From positions 9,140,501 to 9,204,500 of the forward strand of contig OZ038530.1 in the NCBI GenBank assembly GCA_964036665.1: DNA of 64,000 nucleotides, written 5' to 3'. A program made the translations under genes and the position numbers. The notes below the pieces were generated by a model that did no database searches, was not told the DNA's origin, and saw only the letters and a list, made by a program, of their open reading frames with translations. The first letter of the stretch is position 1. Each line of letters starts with the position of its first letter. The DNA comes from Gordius sp. MW1 (lineage: Eukaryota > Nematomorpha > Gordioida > Gordea > Gordiidae). This document shows, in pieces, positions 43,201-52,750 of this stretch.

Positions 43201-45313
43201 GATTGAACCTTTTAAATTGAAATAAATGATTTGTCTTATAAATTGGCTAGAAAACGACGCACAAAATTAATACCTGATGGATAAAAAATAAAACGATCCA
43301 GGTCTAAAACATTGAACAACAGCTATAATGAGCAAATTTAATAAAGCTAAGGTGATGCTATCTTAACAGTATAGATGTTTTAATAAAACCTCATTTAATT
43401 CTCACTAATTCATAAATAGCAATAAATACAGAAAAGTTTTTTGGTTTATTATTGCAAACGGCTGATTACACAAAATGATGACTATAAAATGCTTTTAAAA
43501 TATTTGTACTTAATGATCTACTACAGCTTAACTCGTCCCGACTCTAAACCTGTAAATAGGACAGGCCGGGCTTCTGGCAAAGCGAAGAACTGTTTAAATC
43601 CCAATTATCTTAAGAGTCCTCCCCCCCCCAAATGGCTCTTAAATGAAATAATTAATATTGCCGAGTAACAAAATCAAGGCCAACTAATTGAAGAGTAATA
43701 TTTACTATAACTAACATTTCATTGAAAAACTCTAATATATAGTAAATAATGCAATTATAGTTGAATCTAAATTTTAGATATGATGAGCGGAAAAGCGAAA
43801 CCATTATTATTTGTATCTATGTATACGCATATTGATTTTCAATGAATCTCCGCCCCCTACAATTGATTTCCCTCGTAAAAGACAACTTGTTACCTAACGA
43901 GTTAGTGCGGTTATGTGGGTCAATTATGTGAGATGACGCATGGCGAAAATCATAAATCTCAAGCTGCGGATATTCACAAACAACGACATACATCGAAATA
44001 AATGATTTATCGACATAAAATTTTATCAAAAAATAGCTTAAAATGTCCAACTAAAGGGTAGGGGGAGGGATGAGGTAAGAGGAAAACAGGCTTCGTATTG
44101 TCTAGGATCATCCGTTGGATTTGGGGGAAAAAATCCTATTTCTATAGTTATTTATGCCATAGTTTAGACATGGTGTTGCGCTTATTAATAACTTAAACAT
44201 AATATATTGATAAGAATGAATTATTGAATGAGTCGGAAAATATTCAAAATAACTCCTATTTACTACTCAATTTAACTCGTCTTGATAAAATTATGCTAAA
44301 AAATAATTGTCCGACTTAATAACTCTACTAAATAATTATTTGGCATTGAATTACAAATAAAGAAAATTTCTCTTTATCGAAGTTTAAATGGAAATAAGCG
44401 CCTAAGGATCAAAAATTTACATCATTAAGTTTGCGTCGATATGAAATCGGTGCCAAATTTTAAAGACCAAAATTGATCGAGTAAATTATGCGTATTTTTG
44501 ATAAAATTATTATTAAGTGGTTAATGTTAAACGATTTTTTCATCAAAGGATGTTCGATATTACGTTTTCTAAGTTAAATGGGCCGTTTACTTCTTAATAG
44601 GTAAAAATAAAAAATGGTGTATATTTACCGCGCATTTATTTAAGATAACATAAAAATCTCGTTTTAATTTAAAAAATCTTGCCAATTTCGATATTTCGCT
44701 AAAAGCTTATTTTACAAAAACATAACAATTTAGGCGCCTTATTTTCACAACCCAAAAATATACCTACATATATTACCACTTGGAAAATACGTTCAATTAA
44801 TTTTAATACAAGCTTGGCGAAGTCGATATAACTTAATTTACAGCCTAAAAAACATACTAGTCCAAACTAACGTGGAGCGATACCAGAAATAATGCCTCAA
44901 AAACGTCACTTTTTCCCCCGAAACCGAACCAATAAATTGAAGTAGTGTTGAAAACGGCTGGGTTTTGTTTGGTCGACCTCAAGGCTTAGGCGATATTTGA
45001 TAGAGGTCGACCAAAACAAAAGCCAGCCATTTTTACAACACTAAATTGAACAGAGAGCGCCATGCTAAGCAAAATTTCTAGCACGAAATGCAATATCTGG
45101 CTGGATCCAAGCAAAAGGAAGTGCGCTTTTAATATAATCTTTTACCTCAAACATAATATTTACCCGAATCGGAGTCCCGGGTGGGGCCCCTAACACCAGG
45201 GGCACGCATCGGCTGATATCCAGTTTGGTTTTTAAAGCCCGCCCGTTTTGCCGCCATTCACACTTAGCCAGTGCCACCGAGACCAAAAGGATGAGCGAGA
45301 GCGCGTAAAGCAT
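31299..45313 (-). CDS. DAG1: Dystroglycan, compact form, complete
   Basis: Dystroglycan links extracellular laminin to dystrophin and is cleaved into alpha and beta subunits. Seven exons: 45313-45146, 40932-40228, 39733-39612, 35476-35327, 33282-32976, 32476-32091 and 31725-31299. All junctions keep phase; total 754 codons plus stop (vertebrate form about 895). Seen in order: signal peptide MLYALSLILLVSVALAKC, a Pro-rich linker with a possible furin site RSKR (about 133-136), a cadherin-like domain (RITVPANTFHDQADGDTRHL, FDPTTQQFYGLPALANIGLH), a SEA-like region with NVS, NGS, NYS and NDT sequons, the cleavage motif ITRG-SIRVAW at about 468/469, a transmembrane helix (about 588-611), then the RRRRKPRF stop-transfer, the juxtamembrane FKKGVPVVMYPDEFEDS and a Pro/Asn-rich tail with PPPY at 702-705. 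The usual C-terminal PPxY is absent; the protein ends STLNAG. The frame is open upstream of 45313, so an earlier start cannot be excluded. Confidence 0.93.
33368..34641 (-). mobile_element. Mariner element, full length but broken
   Basis: 1274 bp, in the dystroglycan intron 33283-35326. Ends ttaggttgaggaaaaagttc and gaactttctcctcaacccaa. A TA precedes the left end; the right flank TA is lost where a LINE tail begins. It is the same family as 52751 and 19620. Confidence 0.9.
33444..34488 (-). pseudogene. Mariner transposase pseudogene
   Basis: Starts at ATG 34488 (MEY...) and would end near 33444 at TAA. The catalytic region is readable: WWDWEG (first Asp), HDNARPHVAQ (second Asp) and PYSPDLAPTDYHLFRSL (third Asp), i.e. 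D,D34D. One-base deletions break the frame, for example near 34352 in the HTH region, between the segments around 33900, and near 33495 in ENWSKGG, where the paralog has a continuous EKLIKRWEE. Confidence 0.85.
34642..35057 (+). pseudogene. LINE endonuclease-like C-terminal fragment
   Basis: About 138 codons ending DDDISE. RMRPDGSSLVPWSNGLHLKW, then DFTCIDLFAPSN, EVGRR and LLKQRLGILIAKYN align with the C-terminus of the LINE at 21808-22190, but with enough differences to be another subfamily. Upstream RT is missing. Confidence 0.75.
34642..35155 (+). mobile_element. 5'-truncated LINE 3' end with poly(A)
   Basis: Begins directly at the mariner right end. It carries an ORF to 35057, AATAAA at 35122 and 21 A at 35135-35155. 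In sense it runs opposite to dystroglycan. Confidence 0.85.
35760..35945 (-). repeat. Fragment of ATTGCTATGCAAT-ended repeat
   Basis: In reverse orientation it reads ttttaattgccatgcaatat, then ttggttgtccatccgtcctg. It is homologous to 4320-4470, including the block around the cttctt and ggaaacc segments. It lies in the dystroglycan intron 35477-39611. Confidence 0.6.
36330..39147 (+). mobile_element. Intact autonomous hAT transposon
   Basis: 2818 bp. Ends cagagctgttaagaactag and gaactttaacagctctg (TIR CAGAGCTGTTAA), flanked by a perfect 8-bp aatataat (36322-36329 and 39148-39155). Both subterminal zones (36340-36545 and 38950-39125) are packed with gaactagttc, ttgaact and aactagtt repeats. 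It encodes one spliced transposase in the opposite sense to dystroglycan, whose intron it occupies. No inactivating mutation was seen. Confidence 0.95.
36685..38755 (+). CDS. hAT transposase, six exons, intact
   Basis: Catalyses cut-and-paste transposition. Exons 36685-36876, 36919-37277, 37323-37529, 37570-38032, 38070-38239 and 38287-38755 give 619 residues. The introns are only 42, 45, 40, 37 and 47 bp, all GT-AG and phase-consistent. The second is in frame without a stop, so it can be misread as coding. Domains: BED zinc finger (KCKLC, C42/C45; RHIKVSH, H62/H67), RNase H-like core with VCTTADCW (Asp about 177) and ICTITDNGSNF (Asp about 243), RCACHTLNLIA, VVTRWNST, and the hATC dimerisation region LPSSAPVERLFSLGKLIF (catalytic Glu about 576). 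AATAAA follows at 38771. It resembles ZBED/hobo-Ac-Tam3-type enzymes. All expected catalytic residues are present. Confidence 0.93.
40018..40221. mobile_element. MITE abutting a dystroglycan splice donor
   Basis: 204 bp. Right end gaccaaacaaaacccagccg then ttttcacaacacta. The left end tattgttttaaaaagggctg is a diverged inverse. Flanks gtatccaa (40010-40017) and gcatacaa (40222-40229) match at six of eight positions. The right flank contains the exon 2 donor GTATGC. A 101-bp relative is at 44943. Confidence 0.8.
41249..41831 (-). mobile_element. hAT deletion derivative with CCGATAC repeats
   Basis: 583 bp. Ends tagagatgcaccgatacc and ggtatcggtgcatctcta, with a perfect 8-bp cttagaat (41241-41248 and 41832-41839). 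Multiple gccgatacc repeats lie next to both ends. The middle keeps the first coding exon of a hAT transposase on the minus strand. It sits in the large first intron of dystroglycan. Confidence 0.92.
41358..41520 (-). pseudogene. BED zinc-finger exon of hAT transposase
   Basis: Reads MDSLDTLWSYFVVS then ADEKIVICELCKAKISRGG, FNTSNLRKHLKTRH, and a stop at about 41358. C-x2-C and H-x4-H spacing is that of BED fingers, and the SRGGK...FNTSNL.KHLK pattern is typical of ZBED-like hAT proteins. The catalytic part has been deleted, leaving only the DNA-binding finger. Confidence 0.75.
41840..44942. other. Large dystroglycan first-intron remainder
   Basis: Part of the 4.2 kb intron 40933-45145. No exon needed: the flanking exons join in phase 0 without one. 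A poly-C run lies at 42290-42300 and another at 43621-43629. No other element boundaries recognised. Confidence 0.45.
44943..45043. mobile_element. Short hAT-like MITE, TAGTGTTG ends
   Basis: 101 bp. Ends tagtgttgaaaacggctggg and ggtcgaccaaaacaaaagcc then agccatttttacaacacta. It is flanked by aattgaag (44935-44942) and aattgaac (45044-45051), seven of eight identical. Same family as 40018-40221. Confidence 0.85.
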
Positions 45314-45376
45314 GGAAGCCTTGCGAAGGAGTTGTTTGGCAGGTTTTATTTTCCAAGCGTCAAATCTGGGAGGCAC

Positions 45377-46086
45377 AGTTGACTGAGCATATCTACGAGA
45401 TGGCGTTTGTTGAAAATTTAAAATTGCCTATTATTCATATAATTGATTTAACCGTTTATGCATGATTAATTCAGAATTGGAATGCAATCGAGGATATTTA
45501 AAGTGTTTTAAAAGAGTTTAGTAGTCAAAATATTTAATAGCTGAAGTTACTCGTCAAAAGTCCGTATAAAATAATATTATTCACCGTTTCTGTTTTAAAC
45601 TAAAAGCTCTAAAAGCTGATCATTTCAAAAGCCAAGCAAATCTAATTGAGAATCCTAACCCTTACCCTAACAACCCTGACCCCACAAGACATCAAGCATT
45701 TTATATTAGCTTATGAAATGAACAGCTTTGAGTTGGAACAGAAACGGTAAAAAAAACAATGTGATCCAATAGAAAATAGTATGTATGTAATGAGGGCTAA
45801 TGAAAGTGTTAATTAGTTAATAATGTGTGAGTAACTAGGATATGAATGAGAATACGGGAGGTAGGTTAAAAGTAACCGTCTGTTAAATAACGTTGACAAC
45901 TAATGCAATAGACTGGCGAACAGCTAATTTTTGCATTTAAATTCATTAAATAAGTTAGGCCATTATTTTCGGTGAGGTCTTTTAGATTCAGGCGCATTTG
46001 TGCCGTGAAAAATTGCAAAAGTTTTGGAAAGAATAATAAGGACATGAATAAAATTAATGTGTTCAGCATAATGAATAGTGTTTAAT
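45377..46086. other. Upstream region of dystroglycan
   Basis: Presumed promoter and 5' UTR side of the gene. No clear TATA box or known regulatory site identified; AT-rich and without recognisable repeats. Confidence 0.4.
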
Positions 46087-46094
46087 TTAATATA

Positions 46095-46235
46095 CATGGG
46101 CGTAGCCAGGGGGGGGGCAGTGAGGGGCAGCTCTAAAACCAAAAATTTGTTTAAATTTCAAAAAATGTTCATATTGTCCCTCCCTAAATCACAATTGCCC
46201 CTCCCCCTCTAATTCCAATGCTGGCTACGCCCATG
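46095..46235. mobile_element. MITE, CATGGGCGTAGCC family
   Basis: 141 bp. Ends catgggcgtagccagg and ctggctacgcccatg; flanks ttaatata and taaatata (seven of eight identical). Confidence 0.85.
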
Positions 46236-46861
46236 TAAATATACCTTACCTGACTTAATATAATTAGTTATCAGCTATTCGCCAGTTAGCCTATAATGGA
46301 ATACCCTTAACATATAAAGTTCAATTACTTACTTTTTTGTACCATGTTGCATGTATTTTTTTCAAAATAAAAAGGAAAAAGAGAAATGTGAGGTTTGTAA
46401 CTAAATAAGGGACCGTCGATATGAGTTATGTGAGAGAGGTCAGACCGCTAAGCTAACAAATTCCAATGAGAACAATCTTAACTCAAGGAAAAACTTCTCG
46501 AATTTATAAACCATCATGGATCAGATCTTTATATAAAACCTTCTAGCTCCAGGGGAAAAATTTGATGCAATTTAACAACTTAACTTTTTCCAATTTTCGC
46601 ATAGCGAGTAGTGAAGGGGGTGGGGTGGGGTGGGGAGGCCAGGCACCTAGTAAGTTGCTTAATTCAATTGCTCCTGGTCATGGCTCACAGCTTGATGTGT
46701 TAATTAATAATGTGCCACAAGCACGCAATAACCTTAAATTATTATTATTATTAATGGGAAGGCGTACAAAGCCCAGGTGATAGATAAAATAAGCGCTGCT
46801 GAAATCCAATTTAAAATAATCAGGTTAAACAAAAAACTATAAAGAAATTATCTTAGACATG

Positions 46862-47003
46862 CATGGGCGTAGCCAGCATTGGAATTAGAGGGGAGCAAAA
46901 ATTTGGGGAGGGGCAAAATGAGCATTTTTTGAAATTTTAACAAAATTTTGGATTTAGAGGGCGGCAGCCGCTCTTCCCCCCCTCCCCCTTGGCTACGCCC
47001 ATG
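46862..47003. mobile_element. MITE, CATGGGCGTAGCC family, perfect TSD
   Basis: 142 bp. Ends catgggcgtagccagc and ttggctacgcccatg, with identical 8-bp tagacatg on both sides (46854-46861 and 47004-47011). This copy defines the family's exact ends and supports hAT-type mobilisation. Confidence 0.9.
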
Positions 47004-47206
47004 TAGACATGAGATCCATGTTTTAGGCAAGGAATCATATATGGCTATGGTTTTTATTTTTCTGACAAGATTGTTGGCACCTTTAATAAAATACAAAACC
47101 CGCCATTTAACAAAATTGTGAAAAATATTTTTTAATTTCGAGAAAATGTTTGGAATCCCATCTATAACTATATAATAGATTGCGCGAGAATTAATGGTAA
47201 CTTATG

Positions 47207-47331
47207 CATGGGCGAAGAGGGCAATGGAATTAGTGGGGGGCAAAATGAACATTTTTTGAAATTTTAGCCATAATTATAACAGATTCCAACAATTTTTTGG
47301 ATTTAGAGGACCCACCTTGGCTACGCCCATG
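47207..47331. mobile_element. MITE, CATGGGCGTAGCC family
   Basis: 125 bp. Ends catgggcgaagagg and ttggctacgcccatg; flanks aacttatg and aacatagg match at six of eight positions. Confidence 0.75.
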
Positions 47332-47339
47332 AACATAGG

Positions 47340-48186
47340 CCTTTAAATTAAATTTTTCCTCTCTCTAGCCTGATAATTAGGCGACAAGACCTTTTTTCCT
47401 TGTGAAAGAAATAGGTATAAAAATACCATTGAATTAACGATATACGAATTAAACCTTTAAATAAAAATTGCGTCGGCTCGAATTCCCGTTCTTTAAGATT
47501 TTACCTATTTACTACCAACAACAACATTCTTTAAAAGTTATTCACATTGACCACTGACCAGTCAGGGGGAAGCAGAGAGCGGCCGGCCGCGCCCCCCCCC
47601 CCCCCAAATACCAAAAATTCTTACATGCATTAAATGAAATTGTAATAAAGTTTTGAAAAAATTTACTTCTCCCCTCCCTAAGCCATTAAATTTTCGCCAG
47701 TAGTTGTTTAAGGTTCAAGCCAAAATTGCCTTCACGTCACGTGTTAAACCGCGACTGTACAACAATAAAAAACGAAAACACCTTACAAGAATCCAACGTA
47801 CTTACCACTCCCCACCCAATGCTTTCACACTTAGTCGATCGCATAAAATTTCATGGTTGGGGGAAGGGAATAAATGGGGAATATAAGGAGGGAAAAAATA
47901 ATTATGGGAAAAGTTGTTTTAAATAGGTTAACGAGCTTCAACTTTCGTAATGAAGATGCGTATTTGCTGCTGTATGTTAACGTTTAGCGAATCGAAGGGG
48001 AAAAGTCATGAAGGTACCAACTTAAACAATTAACAAATTGCTCTGAATGGGGGGGGGGGGCGGAGTAAATAGTTAAGAATGGGCACGTTGCCTAACATTA
48101 AGAATCGTTAAAACATCTTAATGTCATCGTAAATTTATGATACGGTTTAATTGACTAATTAACTCACAATAAATATAAAGATGTGG
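47340..48186. other. Gene-free stretch with poly-C and poly-G runs
   Basis: No gene. ggccggccgcg followed by a C run lies at 47580-47605, and a G run at 48049-48060. These may be decayed G-rich MITE arms. Confidence 0.4.
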
Positions 48187-48345
48187 GCATGGGGGCAGGG
48201 TAGAGCTGTTGCCCCCTCCCTCCAAAAAAATACAAACATTATTTTTTTCAAAAAAAAGACATAGGGTTAAAAATTACAAAAAAATATCATTATACCCCTC
48301 TCTAAATATTTTTTTAAAGCAGCTCCCCCTATCCCACCCATGCCT
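48187..48345. mobile_element. Diverged G/C-armed MITE
   Basis: Starts gcatgggggcagggtagagc and ends ctccccctatcccacccatgc, roughly inverted, with the internal layout of the CATGGGCGTAGCC family but eroded terminal repeats. Confidence 0.45.
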
Positions 48346-48669
48346 AGGTACCAAGTTGCAAACAATAAAAGGTAATTGGGTTGAAATTTTAAAATTCAAA
48401 ACAGTCATTTAAAGAATGAATACCAATAAAGTCATAAAAAGATGAGCTATGAGTGTAACTAAAATTTGGATTAGAAGGTAACACAAAATCTGTTATGATA
48501 AAAATATGTGCAAAATTATAATTTTTAAACTGTATTAATCAATCAGAAAAATAAATCATTTTAATAAATTAAGGGCTATCTCTTTTAGCCTCCCCCAATC
48601 TATGCTCTTGTTTAAAAATTTTTTGCAATTTTGTAATTCAATCCTATAGCTTAGAATCTATAATATACA

Positions 48670-48833
48670 CATGAGCGTAGCCAGGGGGGGAGGGAGGGGC
48701 AACTGCCCTTCTCTTAACCTAAAAATTTTCAAATTTATTACAACTACGACTAAAATTTCAAAAAAGAGGTTCATTTTGCACCTCCCTAAATCATTATTGC
48801 CCCCCTCTAATTCCAATGCTGGCTATGCCCATG
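48670..48833. mobile_element. MITE, CATGGGCGTAGCC family, perfect TSD
   Basis: 164 bp. Ends catgagcgtagccagg and ctggctatgcccatg; identical 8-bp aatataca on both sides (48662-48669 and 48834-48841). Confidence 0.9.
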
Positions 48834-48841
48834 AATATACA

Positions 48842-50113
48842 GTTTATTAATGTTTTCAAGCAAACTAAAATTTAAAAAAATTGGTTCAGTACACTCAAAT
48901 TTAAGGGAAATAAAGTAAAATTGGCAACTAAAAGTCAACTCATAATTAATGATAGGCAAAACATGCCATAGCATAAACACCTTAAGGTCAATTATGCAAA
49001 AACATACTTTATTTTTTGCTATAAAAGATAGATTAAATTGTGGTAATTTATTAAGGTTTTTAATTGGGGAAAAATGCTTTAACTACATAACTAAAAGAGA
49101 TATCATTCTGACAAATTGGTAAAGAGTAAGTAATGGTAAGCAAAAAAGCAAAGAAATTTGTACAATAGAATAATCAGACGCATATTAACATATGTTATTT
49201 GTTTAACAAATATACCACAAATCCTTAGATTGAATTCAATTGATTTCCCGTTACAATTTTTCGCACTTTCTATCAAAAAATATTTTGACAATTGATTACA
49301 TATGACGTTACAAGTTACAACTTAAAGAATGGTTACACATTTTTTAAGCAAAATCCTACAAAATAAAATTTTTAAAGTTATATAGATTTGGATACAAAAA
49401 ATTAGTAGCAATTTAATTCAACAAATTATAATTTTTATACAAATTATCGGTAAGAGGCTCTTTTGGAATCATGATGGACAATACCATTTTATCCTCTGTG
49501 ACTTAGAAAAATTTTAATTGTTAATCACGGCTAATTTCAAACAATAAAAATTGTCAGTATTATAAATTAAAGTGTAAAATTTAGTGTTATTACACAGCCT
49601 GCTCTCTGCGGTCTACGCTATCACCAAAAGCTTGGAATGTAAACACAACCATATCCTTGGTAAAATATCTTTAAGTACTAGAAGGTCACTTAGTATATAA
49701 TAAAGACTGTCCGTTCCCGTGTATTATTATATCAGTTTTTTGAAAATTTATTGCTGTTATTCTACAGTACGACATTTTCTATTCATTGCCTATAAGTTAT
49801 AACGTGTCCTACTATCTAACTAAACCTTACATCATACCATTATAATATAAAAATGAAGTATGGGAATTGGAAAATGTTTAAACATTAAAGGACTATTTTA
49901 AGAATTTCTTGGTCATAAGCCTAGCGAGAAGAGAGGCGATGGGGCTGCAAAACAGTTAAATTGATCATAAAAATCTATGGGTACTTTTTATTTTATTTGT
50001 GATAATAAAACAAAAAATAGAAATTAGGAAACGGAAGGTATTCATTTGATTCATAATAAATTATAGTTTTATTTTATTTAAAATGAGGAAGATTAGCCCA
50101 ATTTTACTTAAAG
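48842..50113. other. Gene-free AT-rich stretch
   Basis: Nothing recognised; no long ORF, no repeat boundary. Confidence 0.4.
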
Positions 50114-50121
50114 GTTATAAT

Positions 50122-50420
50122 CAGGATTTCTTTCAGAAAAAATGCTCTGGGGGGGGGGGGGGGGGGTCTTTTCAACTTCCGGGGGGGGGGGTAAAAAATT
50201 TTTAATTGCTAAACCATTTTGTATAATATTTACTGATTTTTATTGGTCATAAAGTGATATATAAATAGATACATACACGCATAATCATTAAATAATTTAT
50301 GACTTCATGATGGAACTTGAGTTCATGCTTCCTTCAATCAAAACTCTCCGGGGGGGGGGGGGGGTATTTGAAATTGCCTGGGGGCTCCCCCCTCCGGGCT
50401 CCCCCTTGAAAGAAACCCTG
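50122..50420. mobile_element. hAT-type MITE, CAGGGTTTCTTTCAG ends, second copy
   Basis: 299 bp. Ends caggatttctttcag and cttgaaagaaaccctg; flanks gttataat (50114-50121) and gttatgat (50421-50428), seven of eight identical. The interior closely matches 13920-14213, including ttatgacttcatgatg. Long G runs lie inside both ends. Confidence 0.88.
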
Positions 50421-50475
50421 GTTATGATGGTTAACTTCAAGACCGAACAAATGAAAAGTTTATGTTTTAAAAGGG

Positions 50476-50900
50476 TGTTAACTGCTAAGTAAAAAATTAC
50501 AAATTGCTAAGTAATTTATGCTAATTATTTTAATTAAAGTGCTAAGTATTTTATTAAAAAATGCTAAATATTTTATGCTATGTATTTTAATCTAAATGCT
50601 AAGTATTTAAAGGAAGTGCTAAGTTTTTTATTTTACAATGCTAATTTTTTTTATTAAATTAAGTTTTTATTTTGATATGCTAAGTTTTTTTATGCTAAGA
50701 AGTTTATTAAAAAAAATTTAAGCCATGAATTTTAAACAAAATGCTGAGTATTAAAAAATAAGATAATAAAGTTTTAAAGCTAAAAAGGGCAAAATTTTAA
50801 TGGTAATAATTTCAAAGAAAATGTTTAATTTTTAAAAATGCTAGAAAATGCTAGGTTTTCTAGTATGAAGTGCTAACTTATTACGCTAATACTAAAGTTT
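50476..50900. repeat. Degenerate GCTAAGTATTT array
   Basis: More than ten irregular copies of gctaagtatttta or variants. The last part (ttcaaagaaaatgtttaatt, then aaaatgctagg) recurs at 52692-52745 on the far side of the Gypsy fragment. Its inverse, acttagcaaat, forms an array at 54190-54545. Confidence 0.7.
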
Positions 50901-51020
50901 TTTTGATTCAAAGTTTTATTTATAACACAAAAAAGTCTTGAAAATTTGAAGGTAAGTTTTAAGTTGAAATTTATAATATTTCAATTTTTATTGTATAATA
51001 TAAAAAAAAATTTATTTTAG

Positions 51021-52010
51021 TGAATTATGGTTACACTAACCTTTCTTATTTGAATATACTTACTTGGAATTATATCTTTACAGAAAGCTTACGCCTCCCG
51101 GGCGACTCCATACAAAATTCGTCACTTGACACAAATGCTATCGAGTTTGTACAACGCCTCCGACAACATTTCGACAACGTACGTTTTTCACCACCACGTC
51201 AATCAAACACTAAACAACAAATCCCCGCCAATTTGTTTTCTACACCTTACATTTTTATCAGAACTGATAAAGTTCGAAAAAGCTTATCCCCCCCCCCATA
51301 TGAAGGCCCCTTCAAAGTTATAGATAGACAAACTAAATACTTTGTGGTAGACAGAAACGGAAAACATGATAACATTTCTATCGATCGGTTAAAACCAGCT
51401 TATACTGAACCAGTCAACCATACTGAACCACTCTTAAAAGGCACGACCATTCAAACCCAACCTTCCACCACTACAACAACCTCAACTACGACTACAACAA
51501 GTCATACGACAACAAAATCAGGACGAAGAGTTTATTGGCCTGTTAAACTGGCAGAATACTTCACTCCGTGAAACTGGTGGGGGAATTATATGGTTACACT
51601 AACCTTTCTTATTTGAATATACTTACTTGGAATTATATCTTTACATAGGAAAGAAATTAACCTTCTAGGTAATTTGAATAAAGCTACTTGATCGTCCGAA
51701 GAACTTAACCTTTCACAACACTCATTATAATTTAAACCTATTTTGAATATACCAACTTGATCATTGGTTAAATTTATTAGCCTTTATTATTCTAATATTC
51801 ACGCTCCCTAATCATAAAAGTGAATACATTCAAATATTTAAATTCCTCGTAATTATTCTGACAAGCCGTGTATATAAACCCAATATATTACTTAAAAGTA
51901 TTCATTGTTTATTGTTTTCTATGGAAATAAAACAGTTGTTAGCTCTCATACAATCCTTTATTTAATAAATACTATATTTATTACTTTTGATAGGGACTGG
52001 AGCAGCAACA
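51021..52010 (+). mobile_element. Internally deleted Gypsy-type LTR retrotransposon
   Basis: A perfect 56-bp direct repeat (atggttacactaacctttct...) lies at 51027-51082 and 51590-51645: the start of each LTR. Only this piece of the left LTR remains, joined directly to the 3' end of pol. A polypurine tract (ctggtgggggaa) precedes the right LTR, which carries a TATA-like tgtatataaaccc at about 51867 and aataaaac at about 51926. The right limit is uncertain. Confidence 0.7.
51084..51571 (+). pseudogene. Gypsy integrase C-terminal region
   Basis: Reads ESLRLPGDSIQNSS, FVQRLRQHFDNVRFSPPR, YIFIRTDKVRKSLSPPPYEG, PFKVIDRQTKYFVVDRNGK and NISIDRLKPAY. This is the C-terminal (GPY/F-like) integrase region of Gypsy elements: LRLPG followed by VRTD.VR..L.PPYEGPF and SIDRLKPA. 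It ends with a Thr-rich tail and SGRRVYWPVKLAEYF, common at the end of Gypsy pol. Everything upstream in gag-pol is deleted. Confidence 0.8.
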
Positions 52011-52519
52011 GAATAAAAAAATATGATTATTTATTTGTAGGTGAAGAAATACCCTTCATGTTCTATAATGGCTTCACATAATTAAATAGCTAATAGGATA
52101 ATTGATAGAGATTTTATTCAACTACAAAATATAATTATAATAATGGGAGCGTTATATATAATTAAACTATCAAAGTTTTTTTTAACTTTGGAAAGTTTTT
52201 CTCGTCTTCCTTTTCTCATATTGTGACATTTTTAGCTTCTAGAAAGGTTTTCATGATATTAATGTTAAGGCTAATCCTATTATATGCTTGCAGATGTAAT
52301 TATTGTGAAATGAGGGGCAACTGCATTGACCCTTTTGCCACATATGACTTTCTTCAAGGAAGGTTATGGACCAGGCGTTAAAATTTTGTTTTTTGAAATC
52401 CTCATAGGAGGCCCAGTCATCTATTCTGATGTTGTATCTTGATTGATTATTTTGGGAGGTACAACCTACACTTTTGTATTTTTATTGTTGTACATTATAG
52501 CATTTTTGTTGAGCTTTGC

Positions 52520-52675
52520 CCATTGATAGCTTTCTGTCCAAAGCTTTGTTGAAATTGTTGAAATAGAAGCTATTGTGATTTGTTATAGTTGGTAATATAT
52601 GGACCACGCTTTGTTGAAATTGTTGGAATAGATGCTACTGTGATTTGTTGTAGTTGGCAACATGTGGACCACTTT
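52520..52675. repeat. Two-copy tandem repeat (about 67 bp)
   Basis: gctttgttgaaattgttgaa begins a unit that repeats once (with ggaatagatgctactg in place of gaaatagaagctattg). Both copies end tatggaccac or tgtggaccac. Confidence 0.7.
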
Positions 52676-52750
52676 TTAACAATACCCATCTTCAAAGAAA
52701 ATGTTTAATTTTTAAAAATGCTAGGTTTTCCATTTTGAAGTGCTATATTA

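Noticed and set aside
45314-45376. Upstream GTG-initiated extension of dystroglycan
   Set aside because: The frame is open, but ATG at 45313 starts directly at a good signal peptide; the extension would bury the signal sequence.
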